From: Bacteroidota bacterium
GTDB lineage: Bacteria > Bacteroidota > Bacteroidia > Flavobacteriales > Weeksellaceae
Direction of reading: 5' to 3'
DNA length: 42,921 bases
Assembly: GCA_023411265.1 (NCBI GenBank)
Contig: JAEYOX010000062.1
Span: forward strand, 1-42,921
Made by a program: the position numbers and the translations under genes. The notes under the pieces were generated by a model, which was given only the letters and a program-made list of their open reading frames with translations, had not been told where the DNA came from and did not search any database. Positions 34,594-41,636 of this stretch are shown here, one piece after another. Each line of letters starts with the position of its first letter. The stretch's first letter is position 1.

Positions 34594-34632
34594 CAAAGAT
34601 ACAAAAGGAAACTAATAAACCAATAAAGTTTC
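34594..34632 (-). promoter_or_regulatory. RND operon promoter and candidate TetR operator
   Basis: On the minus strand the promoter reads TTG (34621-34623), a 19-base spacer, then TATCTTTG (34594-34601), a full match to the Bacteroidota TAnnTTTG -7 box. An inverted repeat GAAACT-N13-AGTTTC (34608-34632) covers the -33 box and the spacer, and direct copies TTTATTGG and TTTATTAG lie inside it. A repressor bound here would block the promoter, which fits the first gene being a TetR regulator. Confidence 0.7.
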
Positions 34633-34822
34633 TGAGTTTTTTACCATATGATGTCTAAAAAAGATATTTGCCGCATAAAATATGTTCTTTCTAATCCGAA
34701 AGATTATAAAACGCAAGCAAAAATTATAGTTGGAAGTCATCTGAAAAGGAACACTTTAGTAATTGGTATCTGGATTTAATTAATTTTACGAACTTAACCG
34801 ACCATTCTATTTGACTTCAGAA

Positions 34823-35449
34823 ATGCAGAAAAAACCAAGGGAAATACATTCACAACCTTTTGAAAAAATAAAATCATGGCTCAGAAAAAACTGGGGTACT
34901 GCGCTGATGCTGCTCTTTTTCGCCACGCTAATCATCAGCCCTGATTTCAAAACATGGGTAATGCGGCAAATTATTTCAACAGGAATTATGAATGCCAAAG
35001 TGGAAAAAAAGGAATCGGTTTCACATTCAAAAGTGGTAGCAGAACATTTGGTGGTAATGGACAGTCTGGGAAATACTAAGACTACTTCTGATCTGAAAGG
35101 CAAAGTAATTTTTATGAATTTCTGGGCTTCATGGTGTCCGCCGTGCCGCGCAGAATTTCCTTCTATTCAGAAATTTTACGAACGTTATAAAGATAATCCT
35201 GACGTGATATTTTTCACAGTGAATCTTGATGAAGATCCCGCTGTGGGCAAATCGTATCTCAAAAAAGAACAGTTTACGGTTCCGTTTTTAGTGCCCGCCA
35301 GTGCTATTCCCTCAGCTTATTTTAACGGATCACTGCCAACCTCAGTTGTGCTGGATAAAACCGGAAAAATACGTTTGCACCATACCGGAATGGCCGACTA
35401 CAGCAAAAATTCATTCTATAAGGAAATTGATGCTCTTTTAAGGGAATAA
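34823..35449 (+). CDS. TlpA-like thioredoxin-fold protein, membrane anchored
   Basis: A 208-aa redoxin of the TlpA/ResA type. The ATG at 34823 (MQKKPREI) is preferred over an in-frame TTG at 34811. A membrane anchor (WGTALMLLFFATLIIS, about residues 25-40) places the domain in the periplasm. The thioredoxin fold carries the active site NFWASWCPPCRAEFPS (about residue 105), with both cysteines and the proline between them. Such proteins keep extracytoplasmic thiols reduced, often for cytochrome c assembly or for proteins on the outer face. The gene converges on rsgA with only nine bases between the stops, and no hairpin terminator is visible there. The specific partner is unknown. Confidence 0.93.
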   Translation: MQKKPREIHSQPFEKIKSWLRKNWGTALMLLFFATLIISPDFKTWVMRQIISTGIMNAKVEKKESVSHSKVVAEHLVVMDSLGNTKTTSDLKGKVIFMNFWASWCPPCRAEFPSIQKFYERYKDNPDVIFFTVNLDEDPAVGKSYLKKEQFTVPFLVPASAIPSAYFNGSLPTSVVLDKTGKIRLHHTGMADYSKNSFYKEIDALLRE

Positions 35450-35458
35450 AATGAAAGA

Positions 35459-36409
35459 TTATTTCTGATTGGAAGATTCCTCTTCGGCTTCCTCCATGAG
35501 TTTCAGATAGGTGTGATAACGCGATTCCTGAATTTCGCCGGTTTCCAGCTGAGCCATAACGGCACACTGCGGTTCATTAATATGGAGACAATTATAAAAC
35601 CGGCACGCTTCCCGCGCCCGAAATATTTCCGGAAAAAAATGCTGAACTTCTTCTTTTTCGATATTGATCATCGCAAATTCCCGAACGCCGGGAGTATCAA
35701 TCACGCTGCCACCAAAATTCCAGAAGTGCATCTGTGCAAAAGTGGTAGTATGTTTTCCTTTCAGATGGGTTTCTGAAATCTCAGACGTTTTCAGATTCAA
35801 TTCCGGTTGAAAAGCATTCACCAAAGTGGATTTTCCGGCGCCGGAATGACCGAAAAACACAGACACTTTATCCTTTACCGCTTGCTGAAGCAGATCGAGA
35901 TTCAGTTGGGTATAGGCAGAAACCTGCAGCGTTTGATAACCTATATTCTCATAAATTTCCTGTATTTCTCCAATGATTTCTTTTTCCTCCACGCTCAACA
36001 CATCCATTTTGCTGAAGAGAATCAGCGGCTCAATAGTATAGGCTTCGCAGCAGGCCAGAAAACGATCCAGAAAACCCAGGGAAGTTTCGGGAAGTTTTAG
36101 TGTGAAAATAAAACAGGCAACATCAATATTAGAAGCAATAATATGCGCTTCTTTGGATAGATTCACCGATTTTCTGATCAAATAATTCTTTCTGGGTTCA
36201 ATTGTAGTAATCCAGGCAATATCATCCTGTTCCAGTTGGAAACTAACGTGATCGCCCACTGCCAAAGGATTGGTGAGGCGTGTTTTCAGAAGTTTGAATT
36301 TACCCCGAATGCGGGCTTCAAAAACTTTTCCCGTCTCCTGCTCCATAACCTGATACCAGCTTCCTGTCGATTTAATAACCAGTCCGTGCAATGTACCCAT
36401 GAGTTCCAT
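35459..36409 (-). CDS. rsgA: Ribosome small subunit-dependent GTPase RsgA
   Basis: A 316-aa circularly permuted GTPase of the RsgA/YjeQ family that checks late assembly of the 30S ribosomal subunit. An OB fold (about 1-75) precedes the GTPase domain, with motifs in permuted order: the G4-like ILFSKMDVLS (about 130), P-loop GHSGAGKSTLVNAF (about 190) and IDTPGVREF (about 233). The zinc finger CRFYNCLHINEPQC with C-x4-C-x-H-x5-C follows (about 263-280). In G4 the usual Asn is Ser (SKMD instead of NKxD), a conservative change worth noting. The ATG overlaps the stop of aroG-pheA by one base (TAATG), so the genes are cotranscribed with dnaX upstream. Length and layout are normal. Confidence 0.96.
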   Translation of the reverse strand: MELMGTLHGLVIKSTGSWYQVMEQETGKVFEARIRGKFKLLKTRLTNPLAVGDHVSFQLEQDDIAWITTIEPRKNYLIRKSVNLSKEAHIIASNIDVACFIFTLKLPETSLGFLDRFLACCEAYTIEPLILFSKMDVLSVEEKEIIGEIQEIYENIGYQTLQVSAYTQLNLDLLQQAVKDKVSVFFGHSGAGKSTLVNAFQPELNLKTSEISETHLKGKHTTTFAQMHFWNFGGSVIDTPGVREFAMINIEKEEVQHFFPEIFRAREACRFYNCLHINEPQCAVMAQLETGEIQESRYHTYLKLMEEAEEESSNQK

Positions 36410-37491
36410 TATTTTTTATCATTCATAATTTTATTCTGAATTTCCACCGACTGTTCATGAATGGATTTAAAAAGTTTCTCGATAAATTCTCTAGACATCT
36501 GCGTTTCTTCGGCTTTTCTGGCGGCATATTCAGTAATAATTTTCCAGCGATCCGGTTGAAATACGGCGGCATTATGAACTTTTTTCAAACTCCCGATATG
36601 TTCTGAAACCTTCATCCTTTGGGAAAGCAACTCAATCAGCTGAAAATCAATATCGGAAATCAGGGTTCTGAACCGATCCATGTCTTCATCAAAAGCAGAA
36701 ATTTCTGTATCTCTCACTTTCAGTTTTTCGATCATTCCGGCCAATGCTTCGGGTGTTACCTGCTGTTTCGCATCACTCCATGCTGCGTCAGGATTGCAAT
36801 GCGTTTCTATCATCACTCCTTGATAGCCAATGTTCAACGCTTCCTGAGCTACAGAAAAAAGTCCTTCCCTGTTTCCGCAAATATGCGAGGGATCCACCAA
36901 CATCGGTATTTCAGGGAACTGATTTTTAAAATCGAGTGCAATCTGCCAATTGGGGACATTCCGGTATTTTGTTTTCTGATAGGTAGAAAATCCGCGGTGT
37001 ATTGCGCCAAGGTTTTTAATTCCCGCTCCTAAAAGCCTTTCCAGTGCACCGATCCATAAAGCAAGATCAGGATTAATTGGATTTTTTACCAAAATGATTT
37101 TATCTGTTCCTTTCAGCGCATCGGCAATTTCCTGTACTGCGAAAGGATTAACGGTTGTTCTGGCACCAATCCAGAGTACATCCACATCAGTTTCTAAAAC
37201 CGCTTTCACGTGATGGGCGTTGGCCACCTCAGTAGCAGTTTGAAATCCGAATTCTTCTTTTACTTTCTGAAGCCATTTCAGACCGATAACTCCAACCCCT
37301 TCAAAACCATTGGGCTTCGTACGGGGCTTCCATATTCCGGCACGAAAAACAGGGATCGGTACGCCTGTTTTTTTTATTCTTTCCGCTGTTTCCAGCATTT
37401 GAAGTTCACTTTCTGCACTGCATGGCCCCGCAATGATCATAGGGGTAGGATAGGTTTTAAACCACTCGTTTTTTAACTGGGCAAGCTCCAT
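36409..37491 (-). CDS. Bifunctional DAHP synthase / chorismate mutase
   Basis: A 360-aa fusion of two steps of aromatic amino acid synthesis. Residues about 1-260 are a class I beta (KdsA-like) 3-deoxy-7-phosphoheptulonate synthase: PMIIAGPCSAES, KPRTKPNGFEGVG, WIGARTTVNPF, PMLVDPSHICGNR and MIETHCNPDAAWSDAKQQ supply the phosphoenolpyruvate, erythrose 4-phosphate and metal sites. Residues about 264-355 are an AroQ-type chorismate mutase helical bundle (RFRTLISDIDFQLIELLSQRM...), which in such fusions also serves as an allosteric domain sensing chorismate or prephenate. In this order (synthase first) the enzyme feeds phenylalanine and tyrosine. It starts ten bases after the dnaX tau stop and overlaps rsgA, making a dnaX-aroG/pheA-rsgA unit. 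Confidence 0.95.
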   Translation of the reverse strand: MELAQLKNEWFKTYPTPMIIAGPCSAESELQMLETAERIKKTGVPIPVFRAGIWKPRTKPNGFEGVGVIGLKWLQKVKEEFGFQTATEVANAHHVKAVLETDVDVLWIGARTTVNPFAVQEIADALKGTDKIILVKNPINPDLALWIGALERLLGAGIKNLGAIHRGFSTYQKTKYRNVPNWQIALDFKNQFPEIPMLVDPSHICGNREGLFSVAQEALNIGYQGVMIETHCNPDAAWSDAKQQVTPEALAGMIEKLKVRDTEISAFDEDMDRFRTLISDIDFQLIELLSQRMKVSEHIGSLKKVHNAAVFQPDRWKIITEYAARKAEETQMSREFIEKLFKSIHEQSVEIQNKIMNDKK

Positions 37492-37501
37492 TTATTTCTC
37501 C

Positions 37502-38101
37502 TTAATTAAAATCAAATTTAAACAAATCATCAAGATCCTTCAGCACGGGATTGATCTGAACATATTTTTCAAAAAGTGTGTGTTTAGTCATTACTTCTTT
37601 TTTTAAACTGACACTGTCCATAACATATTCAATATTAAAATGATAATTATTGACTTTATGCCTGAAGTGGTTAAAAAAATCATGGCTCACTTTGTCAAAT
37701 TCTGCTTTTGCGGAATCCGAAGGATAAGAAATCCGCACAGTTGTTTCATCCAGTTTTCTCAGCCGGAATCCTGAAATAGCATTGTAAATCACAATCTCTT
37801 TCTGTTGAATATTCTGAAGAAAATCCATCCAGGCCTCCTGCAAATCCGTTTGTGTAAAATGCTGGTTCGGGAGTGTATCTTCATTCGTGAGCTGAACTTC
37901 TTCGGCTACTTTGGTGGTTTCCTGAAGTTTTTGCAGAATGCTGTAGCGGGAAGGTTTTATTTCTTTATCCTTTAATAAAGGTTGTTCCGCTTGCTTGATA
38001 TCAGGTTCGGGAAGCGCTTCTTTCTCTTCTTTTTTAGTGGGAATCAGCTTTTCAGCTGCGGCTTTAAGAAGCGGGGCTAGAATCAGGAATTTTTTTTTTT
38101 A
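37502..38101 (-). CDS. dnaX: Tau-specific C-terminal part of dnaX, reached by frameshift
   Basis: This frame continues dnaX after the A11 run, one base back relative to the gamma frame. The slipped reading gives KKKKFLILAPLLKAAAEKLI, a lysine/proline/glutamate-rich linker, then the C-terminal domain (...SRYSILQKLQE, WMDFLQNIQQKEIVIYNAISGFRLRKLDETTVRISYPSDSAK...LDDLFKFDFN) to the stop at 37502. In the family this part of tau binds the polymerase alpha subunit and the helicase. No suitable ATG lies near the junction (first ATG at 37843, mid-domain), so it is most likely made as part of a fusion of about 555 aa rather than alone. The next gene, aroG-pheA, starts ten bases later, which suggests that ribosomes do reach this stop. 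A pseudogene is the alternative. Confidence 0.8.
38045..38058 (-). promoter_or_regulatory. GAAA-tetraloop hairpin downstream of the dnaX slip site
   Basis: On the transcribed strand CAGCT-GAAA-AGCTG forms a 5-bp stem with a stable GNRA tetraloop, 31 bases past the A-run. It is too far for a classical ribosomal pseudoknot-type stimulator (5-9 bases), so its role, if any, is uncertain. Confidence 0.3.
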
Positions 38102-39168
38102 TTTTCCTGGCCGGTAGCGGTGAGACTCGCCAACTGCATCAGAGCGATTTCAACGGTCAGCCTTGGATTTTTAGAGTTTTTGTAGTTGATGTCCGCATGA
38201 TTACAGATTTCAATACCGTCGATCAACTGTTGCGGCACCCACTTTTTGCTTTGTTCACCAAAACGCAACCGGGTTTTCTCTCCTACTTCAATCAGGCTGA
38301 GTGTCGCGGGATTTTGAGCCATCATCAGATCCCGGAAATGACTTCCCATTCCGGCGATGAAAATATGCGGATCAAATCCTTTTTTTACGATTTCATTGAA
38401 AGCTGAAAGAATTTCAGGAATTTTATTTTCATGCGCCAGATCGGCGATGTTCAGGTACTGGTCATAATCCAGTACATTCAGCACCTCAGCCGCTTTCTGA
38501 AGGGTAATATGTTTTTGTGTAAAAGTCGCCAACCTGTCGAAAATAGAAAGGGCATCCCGAAGCGCACCATCAGCTTTTTGGGCAATGAGATACAGCGCGT
38601 CGTCTTCATACTGAATATTTTCCCGTGCTGCAATTTTTTTCAGGTGCTCCTGAATATCTTCGATAGTGATTCTTTTAAAATCATAAATCTGGCATCGGGA
38701 CAGGATGGTAGGAATTATTTTATGCTTCTCCGTAGTGGCCAGAATAAAAATAGCGTGAGCAGGAGGCTCTTCCAGAGTCTTCAGGAAGGCATTAAATGCA
38801 GCGGATGAAAGCATGTGTACTTCATCGATGATATACACTTTGTACTGTCCTGTTTGTGGTGCAAAACGAACCTGATCGATCAGAGCACGGATATCGTCTA
38901 CTGAATTATTAGACGCCGCATCCAGTTCATAAATATTGTAGGCAAAACCGTCTTCGGAAGTGGAGCCGTCTTTCTCATTGATTTTCCGGGCAAGAATCCG
39001 GGCACAGGTGGTCTTTCCCACTCCTCTTGGACCGCAAAACAATAATGCCTGTGCCAACTGGTTTTCTTCAATAGCGTGTTCCAGCGTATCCGTAATATGC
39101 TGCTGCCCTACAACAGTTTCAAACTCCTGTGGGCGGTATTTTCGGGCTGAAACGATGAAGTTTTCCAT
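38083..39168 (-). CDS. dnaX: DNA polymerase III clamp-loader subunit gamma (zero-frame dnaX product)
   Basis: The zero-frame product of dnaX, 361 aa. The AAA+ motor has Walker A CGPRGVGKTTCARILARK (about residue 45), Walker B YIIDEVHMLS (about 112) and the sensor-1/SRC motif LSRCQIYDF (about 158), with the delta-like lid domain after 170 and the oligomerisation domain up to residue 350. It loads the sliding clamp during replication. The four cysteines of the usual zinc module between Walker A and ELDAASNN are absent (here KINEKDGSTSEDGFAYNIYELDA). The frame stops just after an A11 run, ...QENKKKNS, giving gamma; the alternate frame gives tau. The ATG at 39168 (MENFIVSARKYRPQ) is the standard start. 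The leftward genes aroG-pheA and rsgA follow closely. Confidence 0.93.
   Translation of the reverse strand: MENFIVSARKYRPQEFETVVGQQHITDTLEHAIEENQLAQALLFCGPRGVGKTTCARILARKINEKDGSTSEDGFAYNIYELDAASNNSVDDIRALIDQVRFAPQTGQYKVYIIDEVHMLSSAAFNAFLKTLEEPPAHAIFILATTEKHKIIPTILSRCQIYDFKRITIEDIQEHLKKIAARENIQYEDDALYLIAQKADGALRDALSIFDRLATFTQKHITLQKAAEVLNVLDYDQYLNIADLAHENKIPEILSAFNEIVKKGFDPHIFIAGMGSHFRDLMMAQNPATLSLIEVGEKTRLRFGEQSKKWVPQQLIDGIEICNHADINYKNSKNPRLTVEIALMQLASLTATGQENKKKNS
38090..38100 (-). promoter_or_regulatory. A11 slippery run in dnaX (frameshift or transcriptional slippage site)
   Basis: The coding strand reads GAAAAT then eleven A residues and TTCCTGA. Zero frame gives KKKNS and the TGA stop; reading one A twice, or adding one A to the mRNA, gives KKKK-FLIL and the tau tail. 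An AGGA motif (complement 38105-38108), which could act as an internal Shine-Dalgarno, lies just upstream. Homopolymer slippage in dnaX is known from Thermus (an A9 run, transcriptional) and E. coli (A-AAA-AAG, ribosomal). A sequencing error in the homopolymer is the main alternative. Confidence 0.75.
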
Positions 39169-39248
39169 TTGTCAAAAATAAGTGAAATTTTACGGAAATC
39201 AAAACAGGATTCGTCTCCCAAAACAGAAGAAGATGACGAGCTTTTCTG

Positions 39249-39929
39249 TTATTTTTTATTCTTGGCGTTTCGTTTCGCATTAATAAATTCCCATACCATC
39301 GGAAGAAGAGAAATTCCAATGATCCCGAAAATTACGGTTTCAAAATTATCTTTTACAATAGGAAGATTTCCGAAGAAATAACCTAACAAGGTAAGGCTAA
39401 ATACCCAGATCAACGCTCCGATGACATTGTAACGGATAAAAACCGAATAATTCATGGAGCCAATTCCGGCTACGAATGGCGCAAACGTTCGGACAATAGG
39501 AACAAACCGTGCGATGATAATGGTTTTAGGGCCGTTTTTCTCGTAGAAATCCTGAGTTTGTTCAATATATTTTCTATTCACCAGAGGTTTCTCCCGAACT
39601 TTGAGATTCAGGATTTTCAGGCCCACATTTTTTCCTAAGTAGTAGTTGAGTGTATCTCCTAGAATAGCTGCTGTAGTCAATAAAAACAGGACCAGCCAGA
39701 GATTGAGACTGGCCGATTCGCCGTCGGCACTGATGACTCCCGCACAGAAAGCTCCTGCCGCAAAAAGCAGCGAATCGCCGGGGAGAAAAGGCATGATCAC
39801 CAAACCGGTTTCCACAAAAACAATCAGAAAGAGAATAAGATAAATCCACACGCCATAGTCAAGAATCATAGTATGCAGATGCTGATCAAGGTTAAGAAAA
39901 AAATCGAGAACGGTTTGTATAAATTCCAT
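39249..39929 (-). CDS. DedA/SNARE-associated family membrane protein
   Basis: A 226-aa inner-membrane protein of the DedA (VTT-domain) family. The signatures are visible in order: a first hydrophobic region, then VFVETGLVIMPFLPGDSLLFAAGAF (about residues 38-62; the E and the G-D-S motif are conserved), YYLGKNVG (about 110-120), FYEKNGPKTIIIARFVPIVRTFAPFVAGIGSMNY (about 130-165; conserved arginines) and a C-terminal helix before KRNAKNKK. DedA proteins are linked to proton-dependent lipid scrambling of undecaprenyl phosphate and phospholipids. It stands 80 bases before dnaX in the same direction and may be cotranscribed with it, though no terminator or clear promoter is seen between them. Length is normal for the family. 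Confidence 0.95.
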   Translation of the reverse strand: MEFIQTVLDFFLNLDQHLHTMILDYGVWIYLILFLIVFVETGLVIMPFLPGDSLLFAAGAFCAGVISADGESASLNLWLVLFLLTTAAILGDTLNYYLGKNVGLKILNLKVREKPLVNRKYIEQTQDFYEKNGPKTIIIARFVPIVRTFAPFVAGIGSMNYSVFIRYNVIGALIWVFSLTLLGYFFGNLPIVKDNFETVIFGIIGISLLPMVWEFINAKRNAKNKK

Positions 39930-40113
39930 AGAAGTCCGATTGGTTAAATAAAAATAATGCGCAAAAATACAGATTAAAAATTGGAAGTCGGAGAATAAAT
40001 ATCAGATTGTATTTCGGAATGTACTATCACAAGCCTGCAAAATGGACGGAGGATAATTTCTATAAGTAATGACCTAGCCAAATAGCGGTTCAGACCAGCC
40101 GATTCATTTTCAT

Positions 40114-40121
40114 TAAATTTG
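40114..40121 (+). promoter_or_regulatory. -7 promoter element of the MscS-type channel gene
   Basis: TAAATTTG fits the Bacteroidota -7 consensus TAnnTTTG and lies 15 bases before the ATG at 40137, giving a very short leader. A -33 TTG at the usual distance is not clear. Confidence 0.45.
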
Positions 40122-40136
40122 TAAAAAATAAAGAGA

Positions 40137-41414
40137 ATGAATTGGATCAATTACCTTGAAAAGCACACAGAATTATTAATGATCAACTTAGGCATTTCCC
40201 CGGAATGGGCAGTGTATTTCAGGTTATTGTTATTTATTGTTATCCTCATTACGGTATCTTCGGTGGCATTTGTCCTTACTAAGAGAATCTTCCTCCATTA
40301 TCTTTATCAGGTTTTCAGAAGGACCTCTTTTTCGTGGGACGATATGTTTGCAGAAACCAGAGCGTTTGATAAATTGGCTCACATTGTTCCTGCAGTTCTG
40401 GTTCTTTTGATGGCTCCGGTGGTTTTCGCGGATTTCGGACAAATTCTCCCTTTTATTATCAAACTGTCAGAAGCTTATCTCATCATCGTAAGCATGACGG
40501 TATTTTTTGCCATCATTAAAGTAGGTGAATTCAGCCTTTCGCGACATCCTGCATTCAGCGATAAACCCTTAACCAGTTACTTTCAGCTTATCAGAATACT
40601 GCTTTATATCGTTACCATCATCTTAGTTTTATCGGTAATTCTGGACAAATCACCGATCTATTTCCTGAGCGCGTTTGGTGCCATGACGGCTATTCTATTA
40701 TTGGTGTTCAAGGATACTATTCTGGGATTGGTAGCCAGTGTACAAATGTCATCTAACGATATGGTGCGGGTGGGGGATTGGGTGGAAATGCCGAAATTTA
40801 ATGCTGACGGAGATGTGATTGACATCAACCTGAACACGGTAAAAGTGCAGAACTGGGACAAAACCATCACCACAATTCCGACTTATTATTTTATTACAGA
40901 CAGTTTTAAGAATTGGCGCGGAATGCAGGAAACCGGAGGAAGAAGAATTAAAAGAGCCATCTTCATCGACGCCTATTCGGTGAAATTAGTAGATCCTGAA
41001 ACAAGAGAGAAATTTAAAAAATATCAGCTTGTCAGAGATCATGTAGAAACCCGGCAGCAGGAAATAGAAGAGGATAATAAAAAGAACAATATTGATACGT
41101 CAGTTTTAATTAACGGACGGCGGATGAGCAATCTCGGGGTGTTCCGAAAATACATAGAAAACTACCTGAGGAACCACCCGAAAATAAAGCAGGACATGAC
41201 GATTATGGTGAGACAGCTGGCTACCGAAAATAAAGGTATCCCACTGGAAATTTACTGTTTTACCGATACAACTGCATGGGCGGAATACGAAACCATACAG
41301 TCGGATATTTTTGATCACCTGTACTCTACCGCTTCTTTTTTCGATATTGAAATTTTTCAGGAGCCTGGCGGGAAAGATTTGCGGGGGTATTTAACAGAAT
41401 TAAAAGTTGGATAA
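40137..41414 (+). CDS. MscS-family mechanosensitive channel
   Basis: A 425-aa small-conductance mechanosensitive channel homologue of the YbdG-like subgroup, which opens under membrane tension to release solutes. Hydrophobic helices lie at about 25-50, 80-105, 110-130, 155-175 and 180-205. The pore-lining helix and beta domain are seen as LSAFGAMTAILLLVFKDTILGLVASVQMSSNDMVRVGDWVEMP (about residues 178-222; alternating Gly and Ala in the pore helix), followed by TVKVQNWDKTITTIPTYYF and the cytoplasmic cage region (to about 420). The FKDTI...SSNDMV pattern and the longer cytosolic domain match YbdG/mini-conductance MscM-like proteins more than MscS itself. It is a single-gene unit with its own promoter box and a strong terminator. 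Confidence 0.94.
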   Translation: MNWINYLEKHTELLMINLGISPEWAVYFRLLLFIVILITVSSVAFVLTKRIFLHYLYQVFRRTSFSWDDMFAETRAFDKLAHIVPAVLVLLMAPVVFADFGQILPFIIKLSEAYLIIVSMTVFFAIIKVGEFSLSRHPAFSDKPLTSYFQLIRILLYIVTIILVLSVILDKSPIYFLSAFGAMTAILLLVFKDTILGLVASVQMSSNDMVRVGDWVEMPKFNADGDVIDINLNTVKVQNWDKTITTIPTYYFITDSFKNWRGMQETGGRRIKRAIFIDAYSVKLVDPETREKFKKYQLVRDHVETRQQEIEEDNKKNNIDTSVLINGRRMSNLGVFRKYIENYLRNHPKIKQDMTIMVRQLATENKGIPLEIYCFTDTTAWAEYETIQSDIFDHLYSTASFFDIEIFQEPGGKDLRGYLTELKVG

Positions 41415-41455
41415 TATTGTTTCGGTGTAATAAGAAATAACAATTCCAAAAGAAA

Positions 41456-41486
41456 AGGAGAAGTGATCCCGGTGATCACTTCTCCT
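41456..41486. terminator. Strong hairpin terminator between mscS-like gene and tRNA-Arg
   Basis: A perfect 13-bp stem (AGGAGAAGTGATC, five-base loop, GATCACTTCTCCT) with A-rich DNA before and GTTTTG after it. It can stop both the rightward channel transcript and the leftward tRNA transcript, which converge here. Confidence 0.92.
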
Positions 41487-41492
41487 GTTTTG

Positions 41493-41564
41493 TAGGCCCA
41501 TGAGGAATCGAACCTCAACCTAAAGAACCGGAATCTTTAATTCTATCCATTAAACTATGGGCCC
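41493..41564 (-). tRNA. tRNA-Arg (anticodon CCG)
   Basis: Cloverleaf on the minus strand: acceptor GGGCCCA with TGGGCCT (one G-U end pair), D arm containing AATGGATAGAAT, anticodon stem AAAGA/TCTTT with loop TTCCGGT, i.e. anticodon CCG reading CGG (Arg), T arm TGAGG-TTCGATT-CCTCA and discriminator A. The 3' CCA is not encoded and must be added enzymatically. Confidence 0.95.
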
Positions 41565-41597
41565 GTCTTGCGGTGGCAAAAATAGGAAATTAAAATA

Positions 41598-41627
41598 AAT
41601 TTCCACCTCTGATGTGAGATGGAAATT
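41598..41627 (-). terminator. Terminator of the alpha-2-macroglobulin-like gene
   Basis: On the minus strand a 12-bp stem with one G-T pair (AATTTCCATCTC, six-base loop, GAGGTGGAAATT) lies ten bases past the stop at 41637 and is followed by TATTTTAATTT. The tRNA-Arg gene follows in the same direction. Confidence 0.82.
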
Positions 41628-41636
41628 AATCTTTTA

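Noticed and set aside
37502..37843. Separate 113-aa gene starting at the ATG at 37843
   Set aside because: The same frame is open to the A11 run in dnaX and the start falls inside the tau C-terminal domain, so it is part of tau rather than an independent gene.
41493..41564. tRNA-Arg as an integration site for a mobile element
   Set aside because: No integrase, partial tRNA duplicate or island follows; a terminator and core genes surround it.
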